From the NCBI RefSeq assembly GCF_040954645.1, contig NC_092806.1, positions 117,286,458 to 117,350,457 of the forward strand: DNA of 64,000 bases, written 5' to 3'. This DNA is from Diabrotica undecimpunctata. Its lineage: Eukaryota > Arthropoda > Insecta > Coleoptera > Chrysomelidae. Positions 1 to 10,785 of this stretch are shown here, in pieces. The notes beneath the pieces were generated by a model. That model did no database searches and was not told the DNA's origin. It worked only from the letters and a program-made list of their open reading frames with translations. The position numbers and the translations under genes are program-made. How positions within the stretch are numbered: the first letter of the stretch is position 1; each line of letters starts with the position of its first letter.

Positions 1-30
1 GAAATAATTATTTACAGACGTAACAACGCC

Positions 31-514
31 ATCTAATAACAATAAGAGAAACCATAAGATTTCCTACTTGGCGAAACTGAATTCAAATCTTTACCCCTGT
101 GCTTTCTACAAGTTGCAAAGCAGACAGGCGTTGTTATATCTGTAAATAAATATTTCGAGAATTATTGTCCTACGACGGGATAGATTTTGTTTCGATTCAG
201 AGCAGCAGCATATGCCGCTCTGATGAGACCTAAAGAGGTTGAAATACGCATAAGCGGCTTGCCGCTGCCCTGCATCGAAATAAAAATCTAATACCGTCAT
301 GTTTTATTTCTTTACTCTGTTTGTAGTACCAGAAACTGAATTCACTACGAATTTTGACAATGATGAACGGCATGTGGAATGCATATTTTAGATACCCTTG
401 CCGACTAATTCATCAATCTGTCTGCTTTGTAACTTGTAGAAAGCACAGTGGTAAAGATTTGAATTCAGTTTCGCCAAGTAGGAAATCTTATGATTTCTCT
501 TGTTGTTAATGGTA
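31..514. repeat. Foldback element with ~97-bp inverted arms
   Basis: Bases 31-127 and 418-514 are near-perfect reverse complements (shared stretch includes cctacttggcgaaactgaat), separated by about 290 bp. The interior carries a hammerhead ribozyme motif on the + strand. No transposase is visible. The element could be a MITE-like foldback, a paired terminal repeat of a Penelope-like element, or a non-autonomous retroelement carrying a ribozyme. The window begins 30 bp before the left arm, so its true left end and any target duplication cannot be judged. Confidence 0.75.
202..270 (+). ncRNA. Type I hammerhead self-cleaving ribozyme (canonical core)
   Basis: Every element of a hammerhead is present in order. 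Stem I 5' strand GCCGCT is at 214-219, core CTGATGA at 220-226, stem II GACC/GGTT (227-230 with 237-240, loop TAAAGA), GAAA at 241-244, a very short stem III (T245 with A250, loop ACGC, closed by A244-T251), cleavage base A252, and stem I 3' strand AGCGGC at 253-258, a perfect 6-bp match. Stem I continues beyond an internal loop (210-213 opposite 259-263) with GCAGC 205-209 pairing GCTGC 264-268, where tertiary contacts with loop II form in active type I ribozymes. Cleavage is predicted 3' of A252. Minimal stem III is typical of hammerheads in animal retroelements, which often act as dimers. Activity is inferred, not shown. Confidence 0.8.
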
Positions 515-630
515 ATTAATTTTTGAACAAAAATATACGCTGCCTATGACGTATGTTTTTTATATCAAATTAAAGGGATTTTTTTAAGGTGATGAAAATG
601 GACGCAAATTGGAGTTGCAAGCTGTTAAAA

Positions 631-814
631 ACGCGAGGTATCAAATAAAGTTAAATAGAGCTAGCGCACAACGCCCCTAGTTTGACATGGCTAGTGTCAG
701 TTGTGTGAGTTTTTAAAGCATGAGATAATAAATAGTGTTAATACTTATTATCACTTGCTAAACCAATGTTATTGCGCGCTAACTCTATTTTACTTTATCT
801 TTGATACCTCACGT
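631..814. repeat. MITE, 184 bp, ~40-bp terminal inverted repeats
   Basis: Bases 631-668 and about 773-814 are imperfect reverse complements sharing gaggtatcaaa and a tagcgcgca/tagcgca inner end. There is no coding capacity. Size and structure fit a miniature inverted-repeat transposable element; the superfamily cannot be assigned because no clear target-site duplication was seen. Confidence 0.6.
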
Positions 815-934
815 CGATTAACAGAACTACCGGTTACACGAAATCCCGACTTATCTCATTAAGACTAGATTGAAATGCCTAAACAATCACGTTTTGTCCT
901 TTCTATGAAGTAAATACGAGTTTAATAAACGGTT

Positions 935-1310
935 AGAGAAAAATGAATCTGTAACCAAGTTGTCCAATGAATACAAAGTTGGTAAGCTGGTAAGACGGAT
1001 ATAAAAAACAAAAGACGAGCATAAGTAATTTTATGTCCCAGCTTGATTTTTTTGACAGATTCACGTAAAACCATTGAAGGCGTAAAACGATTGACCTTGA
1101 CTCAAACATGCTGAGTATAAGTGGTTTACCCAAAAGAGTTTCCGGGGAAAACCTATTTCTAGTCCGATTCTGTGTGAAAAAGCAGTTAAATTCAACGAAA
1201 AACTCGGAGGGCTGCCAAATGTTTAAGCAAGCACAGGCTGGTTAAAAGGACCAAGATGAGATATGGCATTCGTAAACTTCAAATACACAAAGAAAAACTT
1301 CAAGCTCACT
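935..1310 (+). pseudogene. Jerky/Tigger-like (pogo) transposase, DNA-binding part, degraded
   Basis: The translation, read through frameshifts and stops, matches the CENP-B/jerky DNA-binding region: TKLSNEYKVGK near 950-985, then SSPILCEKAVKFNEKLGGLP near 1155-1220, then ASTGWLK and a frame-shifted MRYGIRKLQI. These correspond to the psq-type HTH followed by the Tc5-type HTH of Tigger/jerky proteins. The DDE catalytic domain is missing; the sequence passes directly into a different repeat at about 1310. Dead fragment. Confidence 0.6.
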
Positions 1311-1490
1311 AGAGCATCTTCAGGGACATTTCGTCAATTTTGGGCTATCCACCCATCCCAGAATGTCATAGACATAAAATTAAACATACAGTTGAACATA
1401 ACACTACACTAAACAAGGACAAACAGTTTAAAATTATTTAAAAAGTCGAAGCTAGGTACATTCTGTTCGGCAACAGGAGAGAGAATGAGG
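1309..1490 (-). repeat. Penelope-like element 3' terminal remnant
   Basis: The stretch from ttcgtcaattttgggctatcc (about 1333) through the cactacacta motif to about 1490 is colinear with 37056-37200, the 3' non-coding part of the palindromic PLE. The block at 1309-1325 (ctagagcatcttcaggg) resembles the ribozyme-bearing end at 36920-36935, with an internal deletion between. It is an old, diverged relative of the PLE at 36.9-39.6 kb. Confidence 0.5.
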
Positions 1491-1544
1491 TCATTCTGTC
1501 TTCTGTTAAAATCCTAGTACAAAGTCGATGGGAGAGAGTAACAC

Positions 1545-1765
1545 GACTCTACCTGACAGTTGACAACTTAGAAAAAGTTAATAGATTTATCTATTTAGGA
1601 GATACTTTGCTATGAGCCCGATATTTAAATAAATATAATCCGATCGATAGTGAGCTATGGATGTAAAACTTGGGTGTTAACTCAAAAATCTGTAAACCGG
1701 ATAGACATATTTGCGAGAACGGTACTGAGACGAATACTAGGCCCTATAAATGGGAACATTAGGTG
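1545..1765 (+). pseudogene. RTE-like reverse transcriptase, C-terminal scrap
   Basis: Short reading frames resemble the post-palm region of insect RTE-type endonuclease-reverse transcriptases: VNRFIYLG near 1580, SYGCKTWVLTQ near 1650, then RTVLRRILGPING near 1720. Stops and frameshifts separate them. No catalytic motif survives. Confidence 0.5.
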
Positions 1766-2640
1766 GCAATTTTAAAATATATAATATATAAAAAATTTTA
1801 AAATATTTTAAAATACTAATTCTAAATAAAAATATTAAAGATAATTATAATATCCGCAAGAGAAAAATCACGAAGATTGTAAAATAAATGTCTAAATGAT
1901 ATTCATAGAGTCTGAAGTATGTCCTGCTTTTCCTTATATTTCAAATTATTTACATTTTACCGGTCTTTTATATTTAATTTATGTTTTGTAGCAATATCTA
2001 TTTTGATATTGCTACAAAATGATTTGATATCTTCTATAATCGAAGAATCATATATTTCTTTAATTAATTTTACAAATTACTAATTAATTTTCAAACCACG
2101 TTTTCACAGAAAGTAACTTGTGATGACTTCTTAGTGCAAGATATGGCATCGAGGTATACTTACCGTTAATTGTTTAACTTTCGAAGTTGTTCATTACAGT
2201 AATGGAACAACGTTGCCATATGATGTATCGTTAAAATAAGATCCACACAAGTCCCCTGGCTTTGTCTCGCTATGACGTCATGCGCAAAGTCGATTAAAAT
2301 TAGAACGGCAAGTGAGCATACCTTTTTTGTTACAGTATCATGGTAGTTAGTAATATATCAGTGCTCTATAAAAACGAAAATAAAATAACCGAAGTAATCT
2401 TTCCTTTAAACACCGGCAAATAAATTCATAGGCGTCCTATAAACAATTTTCGTGATATATAAAACATTTAATTGTGATACAGGATGAACGACAATATACA
2501 AACCATAAAGGACATAGACAATCCGTTCCTGAAGTCAAATAAAGTAAGCAGATGAGAAAATCAACTTCAGAAGAAAATTTCATAATAAATTTCTTAGCAA
2601 TGAAAAGAACAAAACAAACATAATAGACCTTTTCAAAACT
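1766..2640. other. AT-rich stretch without recognised gene
   Basis: No coding region is supportable. It contains one perfect hairpin (1984-1997 with 2006-2019) and a somewhat GC-richer patch at 2240-2330 with a TGACGTCA motif, of unknown meaning. Confidence 0.5.
1984..2019. repeat. Perfect 14-bp hairpin
   Basis: ttttgtagcaatat (1984-1997) is exactly complementary to atattgctacaaaa (2006-2019) with an 8-base loop. It could be the core of a small MITE; no flanking duplication was identified. Confidence 0.6.
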
Positions 2641-3740
2641 GTTCTATCAGAAGTTGATTTCAGTGTCGATAAGGCTGAATCTGATACATATATAGTCATC
2701 ATCCGTTCTGCGCTTGCTGTATTCCAAGCCTATGATTCTGTGACAGGGCGAACAATCACAGGCATTTGAAACGCATGTTGGGCTGCGACAGGGAGATGCG
2801 CTGGCGTGTCTCCTTTTCAATATAGCTTTGGAAAAGGCGGTCAGGGATGCCCAAATAGACAGCAGAGGAAACATTTTTAATAAATCATCCCAAATTTTGG
2901 CATATGCAGATGATGTTGATCTAGTTGCCCGCACAACACGCAAGCTAGAAAAAATGTATACCACCTTGTCACACGCCTCAAAAAATATGGGCCTGCAAGT
3001 AAATGAAAATAAAACTAAGATAATGGCATTAACACCCAACAATAGAGCCAGAAACATCGGCCACCAATTCACGGTTGATAATTCTACCTTTGAAGTGGTG
3101 GACAAATTCACATACTTAGGCTCCCTGATCACCAAGGAGAACGTCATGACGGAAGAAATCAAGCGAAGAATAATCCTAGCAAACAAATGCTATTTTGGAC
3201 TGAGTAGACATATGAGAAGCAGAAACTTAAGCCAAAAAACAAAAATAACCATATACAAAACCCTTATACAACCAGTGTTGACATATGGGTCGGAGGCATG
3301 GACCATTTCCAAGGCAGATGAAAATCTCCTGCTTATATTTGAACGAAGGATCCTGAGAAGAATATTTGGTGGCATCTGTGAAAATGGTGTTTGGAGAAGG
3401 AGGTACAACTACGAGATATATCACAGATATAAACATATATTTGGTGGTAAAGACGTAGTATATTTTATAAAAATAGGAAGACTAAGATGGGCAGGACATC
3501 TGGCAAGATCACAGCAGAACAACCCTCCTAGAAGAATCCTTATGTCACAACCTGTGGGAAGTAGAAAAAGGGGTAGACCAAAACTCAGATGAAGGGATGG
3601 TGTAGATGAGGATGGTAGACAAATAGGCGCAGCAAACTGGCAACAGTTGGCAATGGATAGAACTGACTGGCGTAATAGACTTGGGAAGGTCGAGGCTCTT
3701 TTATAGGGCTGTAGCACCAATGATGATGATAATATATAAA
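2640..3740 (+). pseudogene. RTE-like non-LTR retrotransposon, 3' half (YADD RT)
   Basis: An open frame begins near 2768 (HVGLRQGDALACLLFN, the RT block before the active site) and runs to 3592. It contains AYADDVDLVAR (catalytic YADD near 2900), FTYLGSLI, LTYGSEAWT, RRILRRIFG, RLRWAGHLAR and GRPKLR. The in-frame TGA at 3593 replaces the expected Trp; after it the frame continues (RDGVDEDGRQIG to KVEALL). The 3' end has a short (TGATGA)n tail at 3720-3735, as in RTE elements. Endonuclease and the first RT blocks are missing. Same family as 57836-59293. Confidence 0.8.
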
Positions 3741-3744
3741 AACC

Positions 3745-4035
3745 ACCTTTACCTCAGTATGTCCGCCTACAGCGTTTTCAACGGGCAGGCCAAGTATTTA
3801 GGCCAAGGCTTCCAAAAAAAACTGTTGAATGCATGAATGCAGGGAAGAGACCTATTGAAAGACTGAGAAAGCGATGGGATGATGATGTGGACGAAGATGC
3901 TAGAAATCTCCTTGGCAGTCGATGGTGGAGGAGAATGGCTACAGGCCGTAACGGATGGAGAGGTTTGATGAGGGAGACAAGGGCTTGAGTTGGGCTGTAG
4001 TGCCATAGGATAGACGGTATTGGAGGATTTCGTCC
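3745..4035 (+). pseudogene. RTE-like RT C-terminus, second fragment
   Basis: Directly downstream of the preceding element. Fragments of the conserved C-terminal tail are readable (FNGQAKYLGQGF in one frame; IERLRKRWDDDVDEDARNLLG and TGRNGWRGLMRETRA in another), equivalent to the GRPKLRW-DGVDEDAR-W tail of the neighbour but diverged. Remnant only. Confidence 0.55.
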
Positions 4036-5200
4036 AAATCGATGATAAAGACATGCTAAGCTAAATACTAGACAAGAGACACAAACATAAACAACCCGTT
4101 TTCAAAAAATGTTTACTATGATGCTATGTATATTGCTATACATAGCATAGTTTAGTAGATACTCCTAGAATAAAACGGAAGAATAGGTAGAAAGTTAAGA
4201 AAAAATACAAAATCCTTGAGATACTTGGTTTCAGCAGACAAATTGCAAAATACTGATATATATGTTTCAAATTTATCAACAAATATGGACGAACAAGAAT
4301 TCGTAGACTTAAGGAAAAAGTGTAGATTGCTTACGAGGACCTACGCACAGGAAAATTTAAAATGAGTACATATTTATCGGAAGGGAATGGTGTACATACA
4401 TACATAACAATCAAAACAGTGAATCTTTTTAGACGGTTATATAATTGCAAAAGTCAAAGAATTAAAGCAGAAAGGACAAACTTTCTAATTAAGGGTGAAT
4501 TGGTCCGTTCATATAAGCCAAAATTATAGAAAAAACATAAGCTGAAATTAAAAATGGGATGTGGCACTCCAGTAGTGACCAAGGAGGGAAAGCATAGCTT
4601 TTTTATCGTATTAACACACCTATAGGTATAAAATCTGTGCTTCAAGCGATCTGTCCTTACAGTTGTTTTAGTCGTTCGTCTTTTTTATCACACCTCTGCG
4701 CGATTCACCGCTCCGTCCGTAGCTCGCTATAAGAAAGTTATGCTCCCAAAAATGAAACAAATCTTGACTTCCTCTTGACTAGAGGTCAAAAAATAAGTAT
4801 AGTAAAAGAAGCAAAACATAAAAGATTTGTAATAGCGAAGAATTTATTTGATTCAAAAATACTTAATACATTCTATGTCTAATTTTAGAGTTTCAACAGA
4901 ATCTACAGCAAGAGTGCTAAAAAATATGTCAATTAAAAATGTGCAGATATATAACAGACATCCTGAAGATGTAACTCGAATAAATATGAGAACTCCAAAA
5001 GTAATCGAATGAAGTATTTTCTTTAGTAAATTGACGATACTTTAGGAACAGGCAGCAGAAATTAGAGATAGAAAGACAAAGTATAAAGTAGCATATATTG
5101 AGTCAGAAATATCGTTTAACGAATTTTTTTTGTTTCGCCGCTGGTAGAACAAAATTAAATAGAACACCTACAAATAAACGAAACTGACACAAAAAATAGT
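4036..5200. other. No recognised gene
   Basis: AT-rich; short open frames lack any recognisable motif. The last ~350 bases may be the decayed upstream part of the RT fragment that becomes readable at 5205. Confidence 0.4.
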
Positions 5201-5204
5201 ATAA

Positions 5205-6050
5205 AGACACATGGCATTCGTCGATTTAAAAAAGGTGTATGATCCGATTCCCAGAAAACAATTATGTATGTGAATCCGTAAAAAATCTAGTCAACAACAA
5301 CGGGGTACGAGTTAAAATCAATAATAAATTCTCGAACAAATTTAACACCACAGAAGGTTTACTGCAGGGATGCTCTACATGTCCGACGCTGTTTAAGATA
5401 TTCCTAGAAAAAATATTAAATGGGAATACCAATCCGAGACGAATTCTTGTGCACATTAAGTTATGTAGATGATCAAGTGTTAACGGCTTAAGATAAAAAA
5501 GATATGTCCTATATGCTCCAAAAGCAAGAAAAGGAGTACACAAAAAATGGACTAGAAATAAACCTAGAAACGACCGGATACTTAACAACGGAACAAGAAC
5601 CAGTGAGAAACATGGAAATTGACAAAGATAGGAAAATTAACGGCACTGAAAAATTAAATTACTTACGATTCATTATCTCAAAGAATGGAACCGCTGACAA
5701 GGAGATAACGAGTAGGTTAGCACAGACAAGAACATGTATCAAACTAATGGACGGGGTATTATAAGATAGGTAGATTACCAGAATTACAAAGAAGATATAA
5801 TATAATACCTTGGAATGTAGTGTAATGACTTACGAAGCAAGGAATTGGGTAATAAACAAACGAAACAGGTGCAAAATTACAGCAACTTAAATGGAGTTGA
5901 TCAGGGTTGGATCAGATCTAAAATGAGGAGATCAAAAGTAGAATGGCAGTAGAACAAGACATACTTAGTTACATTGAATAAAAAACGTTTAATTTGGTAT
6001 GGACACGTGAGAAGAGTAGATCAGGACTGGAGAGGCAATAAGAACTTTAT
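5205..6050 (+). pseudogene. RTE-like reverse transcriptase, degraded
   Basis: Blocks of an RTE-type RT in changing frames: AFVDLKKVYD (palm A) near 5212, GLLQGCSTCPTLFKIFLE near 5360-5410, a YVDDQ-like motif spanning a stop near 5463, NYLRFIISKNG near 5657, and VMTYEARNW near 5823. The catalytic motif and both ends are damaged. The 3' side merges into a (TA)n tract at 6057. Confidence 0.6.
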
Positions 6051-6052
6051 TT

Positions 6053-6056
<4 letters not shown>

Positions 6057-6126
<70 letters not shown>
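6057..6126. repeat. (TA)n microsatellite
   Basis: About 70 bases of uninterrupted TA dinucleotide repeat. Long TA tracts are common in insect genomes; length is probably polymorphic and prone to assembly error. Confidence 0.98.
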
Positions 6127-6128
<2 letters not shown>

Positions 6129-6484
6129 AAAAGTATGTGTGAAAAATGTATTAAAAAGAAAATTGCTGGTGAATTCGAACTGATGTAAAATAAGGTCAAA
6201 AAATGTTTATCTAAAAAAGAGTCAAAGATAAAAAAGTAAAACAATAAATCAGTTAATAAGTAATTGCCAGGAGGTACTAAGTACAGTCATATAATACTAA
6301 TAAAAAGGGTAAAACCAATAAAAAAAATTATCGAATCATGTAGAGCTGGACGAATAGATTGGGTCATGTGATATACATTAAAAAATACAAAAAAAATATA
6401 CTAGAATATAACCGAATATCCAAGAAATTTTCTACAAAGGTTTATAAATTATTGATGAAGATAGTCATAACATATAAAGTTATT

Positions 6485-6560
6485 ATTATAAGAAACTGCA
6501 TTAAATGAAAATTTTATGATCTAATCATAAATGACACAGTAGGAACAATAAAAGGCTTTA
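6485..6560 (+). repeat. Short dispersed repeat, copy 1
   Basis: This ~75-bp stretch (ctgcattaaatgaaaatttt and what follows, through ggcacagtagg-like sequence to aaaggcttt) recurs at 13090-13166 with a few changes. The second copy sits inside a small insertion flanked by a 10-bp duplication. Its parent element is unknown; the surrounding 6127-6715 shows no gene. Confidence 0.6.
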
Positions 6561-6714
6561 ACATTAATGGATTTTAAGTTTTAATATCATGAAAGCAAAA
6601 GAATTTTAAAAAGACATATATACATACATTAAAAAAAAATATCAGTAACAGAACAAATAAATATAAAATAAAGAATTTGAAAAAGATGCCAAGAATAGAA
6701 ATTTTTGAAAGAAA

Positions 6715-7376
6715 TATAAAAAAAAATTGCCTTCTCATATAGGAATTGAGGAATTGAAGGTAACGAAGTTGTAGATAAACTGGCTAAAAACGCACCAACT
6801 AACCCGATGTCCGAAGAAAGTAATATATTGGTACAAAACGATTTAAAACCATACTTAAAACAAATAATAATTCAAAAATGGCAACAAACTTGGAACAACA
6901 CTCCATCAAGGCTATACGAAGTCAACAAACATTCTCATCTTTGGAAACCAAAAACAAAAGACAGGAGAGAGCAAGTGATACTTACCCGTCTCCGTATCGG
7001 CCATACACGACTTACTCATGACTATTTATTACAGCGCAAAAATAAACCAGTGTGTGAAGTGTGCAACAGTGTTCTAACGGTAACACATTTTTTAATACAG
7101 TGTCCAAAATATAATGGTGAACGACTCAAATATAACATACCCAACTCCCTAAGAGATGCCCTAGAAGAAAATACAGACACCCGAAAAATATTTTCCTATC
7201 TTAAAGACTGCCAACTTCTTCAAAAGATCTAAAATGTACATTGTAAACACAAAGATATTATTAATATTATTATTGTAAACTAATGTATATTTTACTTATT
7301 GTATCTATATTGTATTAATCTAAATACGCTAATGACCCTTCGTGGTTGATGCGTTAATAAAATAAAAAAAAAATAT
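6715..7376 (+). pseudogene. I/Jockey-clade non-LTR retrotransposon, 3' end with poly(A)
   Basis: The tail of an RNase H domain is visible (PSHIGI near 6725, then GNEVVDKLAKNAP after a small ggaattga duplication that shifts the frame), followed by an intact 141-codon C-terminal region (6807-7229). That region has LTRLRIGHTRLTH and a CxxC-HxxxxC zinc-binding motif (CEVCNSVLTVTHFLIQCP). The element ends with a short UTR and an A-rich tail at about 7355-7376. The 5' part is absent. Related 3' ends occur at 9467-9650 and 27634-28100. Confidence 0.8.
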
Positions 7377-7624
7377 TTGAAAGAAGTAACCTGTTACCAA
7401 AAATGTTTGTGCCGGCGCACGGGCGCAGACACAGAAAATTTGAATCAACTACGATTCTAATAGTAAGAAAGAAGACGGGAAAGATAAAATGAAAATATCT
7501 CATTAAAAGAAGAAAATTTTTACATTAGGAAGAAGAAAAATTCTGTTATTTAGAATTATTTATCATATAGGTCAGACATAAATATTTCAGAATTAACCAA
7601 GAGGATGTTATCTAATGTGAGAGA

Positions 7625-8680
7625 AACGCGTGCAGGTGTACCAGAGGGAAGTGTATTGGGACCAGTCCACTAGTAACGTGCTGACTTTTTAGCAAAAGTT
7701 GTTGCTACATTTGCTGTTGGTGACAATAGCCATATTTGCTGTTCGTGACAATCAACCGAGAAATTGCAGACTGAGATTGTTGTAATATAAAAGTAGAAAA
7801 AGAAATAGCGCATTAGACTTAGTGAGTTGAAATCTGTACATGTCGATTTCACCAATAATATAATTGAACATTGACTTTTGAAGAAACCACATTTGAAAAA
7901 AAAAATCTAGAACTTAAGTTCATCGGAGTGAAAAAAAAATTTAAAATAAATAACAGGACGGCATACTTACCAACAGATTGTAAGTCTAGAAAAAGAAAGG
8001 ACATTACTAACTGACCCACAGAATTTAGTAAATGAACTAGCTGGTTCATATAAAAAATTCTCATTCAACCACAATTACAGTAACGGGTTCCTAACTTACA
8101 AACAACAGGAGGAGGCAGTACCTATTACAATTTCGGACGAATTTAACCCTATCAATACACTTCTTAGTTATGATGAGTTTCAAGAAGCACTTAATGTTAT
8201 AAAAGATATATAAGCAGGTCCACATGACATACCAATACAATTATTAAAAAATATCCCATAGAAGCAAACGAGTTTCTACTCTAAATTTTTAATATTATTT
8301 GGTTACAAAATCATTTATAATATTCAACGATATAAAGATAAATTACAACCAGAATCATATCGTCTTATATGTTCTTCATGTAAACTTATGGAAAAAATAG
8401 TCAACAAAATTATAAATCTGGAAAACGCTATTCGCGAAGCTTTTAAAAATAATCAAAAGTGTGTGGCAATTTACTTTGACATGACTAAAGCACTTGATAC
8501 AGTATGGAAACACCGTATACTGAACATCCTAAAAAAGTTGGGTGATCAAGGAAATATTTTGGCATACATAAACAATTGTTTAACTCAAAAAACGTAACTC
8601 CGGGCGAATGGTGCTATATTTTATCTTAGATAACAACAGAATAGAACAAGAAAGAACAGAAAAAGAGAACATTTCTACAC
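7625..8680 (+). pseudogene. I/Jockey-clade retrotransposon, scrambled RT remnant (left part)
   Basis: Out-of-order RT pieces: AGVPEGSVLGPV (RT block preceding the active site) at about 7629-7667, then 5' RT blocks at 8100-8600 (SYDEFQEALNVIKD, SYRLICSSCKLMEKIVN, and FDMTKALDTVWKHRIL with the palm A aspartate). An internal deletion joins the YRPI-type block directly to palm A. The element is interrupted at 8691 by an RTE insertion and resumes at 9394. The scrambled order suggests inversion/deletion or two different copies. Confidence 0.6.
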
Positions 8681-8691
8681 TCTAGGTATTC

Positions 8692-9380
8692 TTCTTCTTC
8701 TTCTTCTTTTTATATAGACATGACTCTGTCTGTTTTTCAATGTGCCTCCAGTAAGTTGTCATTCCATCGTTTGCGTGGTCTTCCTACTGATCGTCTTCCT
8801 ATTGGGGAACCGTCTCTTGCCGTCTTTACTACTCTATTTGTTGTCATTCGGCTTATATGATCGTTCCATTCTACTCTTCTATTTTTTACCCAGTTTTTGA
8901 TGTTCTCCACCTTGCATCTATGTCGTATATTTGTACTTCTAGCTCTGTCCCATAGTGTCTTACCATCAATTTTTCTAAGTGTTTTCATCTTTGCTGTTTC
9001 TAACATCCTTTTTGTTCTCTCTGTGTCAGGTCTTGTTTCTGCCGCGTATGTCATTATTGGTCTGATGACTGTTTTGTAAATTCTGCCTTTCGTTTCTTTC
9101 CCGATATTTTTATTTCTCCATATTGTTTCGTTTAGGCAGCCTGCCGCCCTGTTTGCTCTATTCACTTGATCTTCCACTTCGGTTTCGCTAGATAATGTGA
9201 TGCCTAGATATTTAAACTCCATCACTTGTTCTATTGCACTGCCTGGGGTGATTGCGGGGTGGATTGAGTAGCTCTGCGGTTACTACAGCCGGTCCCAAGC
9301 CCGGATAAAATGTGGAGGGTGATTGGCAAGGTTAGCAACCTACCAATCGTAAAAACAAATACTGCTCAAAGAAACAATGT
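8692..9380 (-). mobile_element. Internally deleted RTE copy with perfect 13-bp target duplication
   Basis: The insertion is bounded by identical 13-bp repeats (actctaggtattc at 8679-8691 and 9381-9393). On the minus strand it has about 145 bp of non-coding sequence (9380-9236), then jumps straight to the RT C-terminal region (MEFKYLGITLSS ... MTYAAETRPD ... GRRSVGRPRKRWNDNLLE, 9225-8737), ending in a (GAA)n 3' tail at 8691-8708. RT catalytic and endonuclease parts are missing, yet both ends were inserted together. This implies that a deleted RNA was mobilised in trans, or that template switching occurred during insertion. Same family as 31706-33963 and 39912-40234. Confidence 0.85.
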
Positions 9381-9393
9381 ACTCTAGGTATTC

Positions 9394-9652
9394 AGACCAA
9401 AGAAAAAAATTATTTTCCGTTTACGACTTGGACATACTTAGTTTTCTCAATAACGTTTATTTAAAAAAGAAGAACGCCCAATTTGTGGTAAGTGCGGTTC
9501 ACTCCTTACAGTAGGTACAACATGTTCTAGTGGAAAAGTGCAAAAAGTTTACTCGTTACAGAATCTTAAAGCCATTTTAAATTCAAAAAATACTGTTGAT
9601 AACCTATTTTTGATTTTAAAAGACTTTAATTTATCAAGAAAAGTGTAATTAA
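9394..9652 (+). pseudogene. I/Jockey-clade retrotransposon, C-terminal remnant (right part)
   Basis: Continues the host element of the RTE insertion. The zinc-knuckle tail (RPICGKCGSLLTV) and a closing frame (SLQNLKAILNSKNTVDNLFL, then KDFNLSRKV and a stop near 9648) match the C-terminus seen at 6807-7229 (LKDCQLLQKI and stop). Confidence 0.6.
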
Positions 9653-9654
9653 TT

Positions 9655-10280
9655 GTTCTTCTTCTTTAAGTGCCATCTCCGCGACGAAGGTTGGCAATCA
9701 TCAAGGCTATTCCGACCTTCGAGGCAGCTGCTCTGAACAATTACCTTGAGCTACAACCAAACCACTCTCTCAGGTTCTTCAACCAGGAAACGCGTCTTCT
9801 TCCTACGGTTCTCCTACCCTCTACTTTTCCTTGAATTATGAGTCTCAAGATGTTGTATCTTTCGCCTCTCATCACATGTCCGAGATATTGCAATTTCCTT
9901 TCTTTTATTGTATTTTCCATTTCCCTCTCTGCCTATTCTCCTTAACACTTCTGTATTCGTGATTCTATCTTTCCATGGAATCCTTAACAATCTTCTAAAT
10001 GTCCACATTTCAAATGTGGACATGGTTTAATGTCCCTGATTCAGCTCCATAGTAGAGTACACTGTGTACATAGCATTTAATTAGCCTTATTCTGAGCGCC
10101 AATGTCAGATCTTTGCTGCATAAAATTTTTTTCATTTTCACGAACTGACTCTCATTTCTGCAGTAAAATCGTTAGTTTTTGTGATTATCGTTCCCAAGTA
10201 AGTATATCTTTTTACTCTCTCAATCTGCTGGCCGCCTACCGTTAATATTTCGTTTGTATTGTTGTTCTTGCTAAATAATT
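9655..10280 (-). pseudogene. RTE-like RT C-terminus, minus strand
   Basis: On the minus strand: RIRLIKCYVHSVLYYGAES near 10060, then STFEMWTFRRLLRIPWKDRITNTEV (10020-9945), then fragments equivalent to YLGHVMRGERYNILRLIIQG, ending in a GAAGAAGAA tail at 9658-9668. 5'-truncated, with frameshifts. Confidence 0.65.
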
Positions 10281-10780
10281 GTTACCATTCCGCTAATAAC
10301 TTTATAGATTAAGGCGGGTTTTTTGTAAATAAAGAAGAACTTATGTAGAAAAATGTATTGGTTTATGGGTAGATAAGTCACTCTTTCGACGTGTCTAATA
10401 AGCTTTCCTGTATCAGCTAGTGTTTAAAAATCAGTTCCTGGATTTTAATACCTTTAAGTTAAATGGTATTTAATTATGAGGCTGTGCTAGAACAGGCAAC
10501 AGAAATATCATACAAAAACATCAGAATAAAATACTTGAATATATAGTTGACGCCTATCGGTATATTCGCAATGGCAATGTAAACAAGGACTTGGAGGTGT
10601 AAGCCGTCAATGAGGTGACCAGAAAGCAAGAGGCCTTAAACATGAGTTTAACCAGCATAGATACTTGGATATTCTGCAGCTACTGATTAACACAAATGTG
10701 TTATCCATGTGGTACTAGACGTTTAAAAAAAAACTAATCCAAGTATAGTACATTAAATTGTGGTAACATTTATTTATTAT
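10281..10780. other. No recognised gene
   Basis: AT-rich spacer between two RTE fragments; nothing identifiable on either strand. Confidence 0.4.
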
Positions 10781-10785
10781 AATAG

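Noticed and set aside
1315..1340. Hammerhead-like ccctgaagatgctctag on the minus strand
   Set aside because: The core-like CTGAAGA is there but GAAA and pairing stems are not in register; it is a decayed PLE terminus.
2230..2330. Slightly GC-rich patch with TGACGTCA, as a promoter or exon
   Set aside because: No start codon with leader, no consistent splice site, and the same TGACGTCA word recurs in repeats at 44150 and 55213.
2828..3592. 254-codon frame as a possible host gene
   Set aside because: YADD and the GRPKLR tail identify it as a retrotransposon RT.
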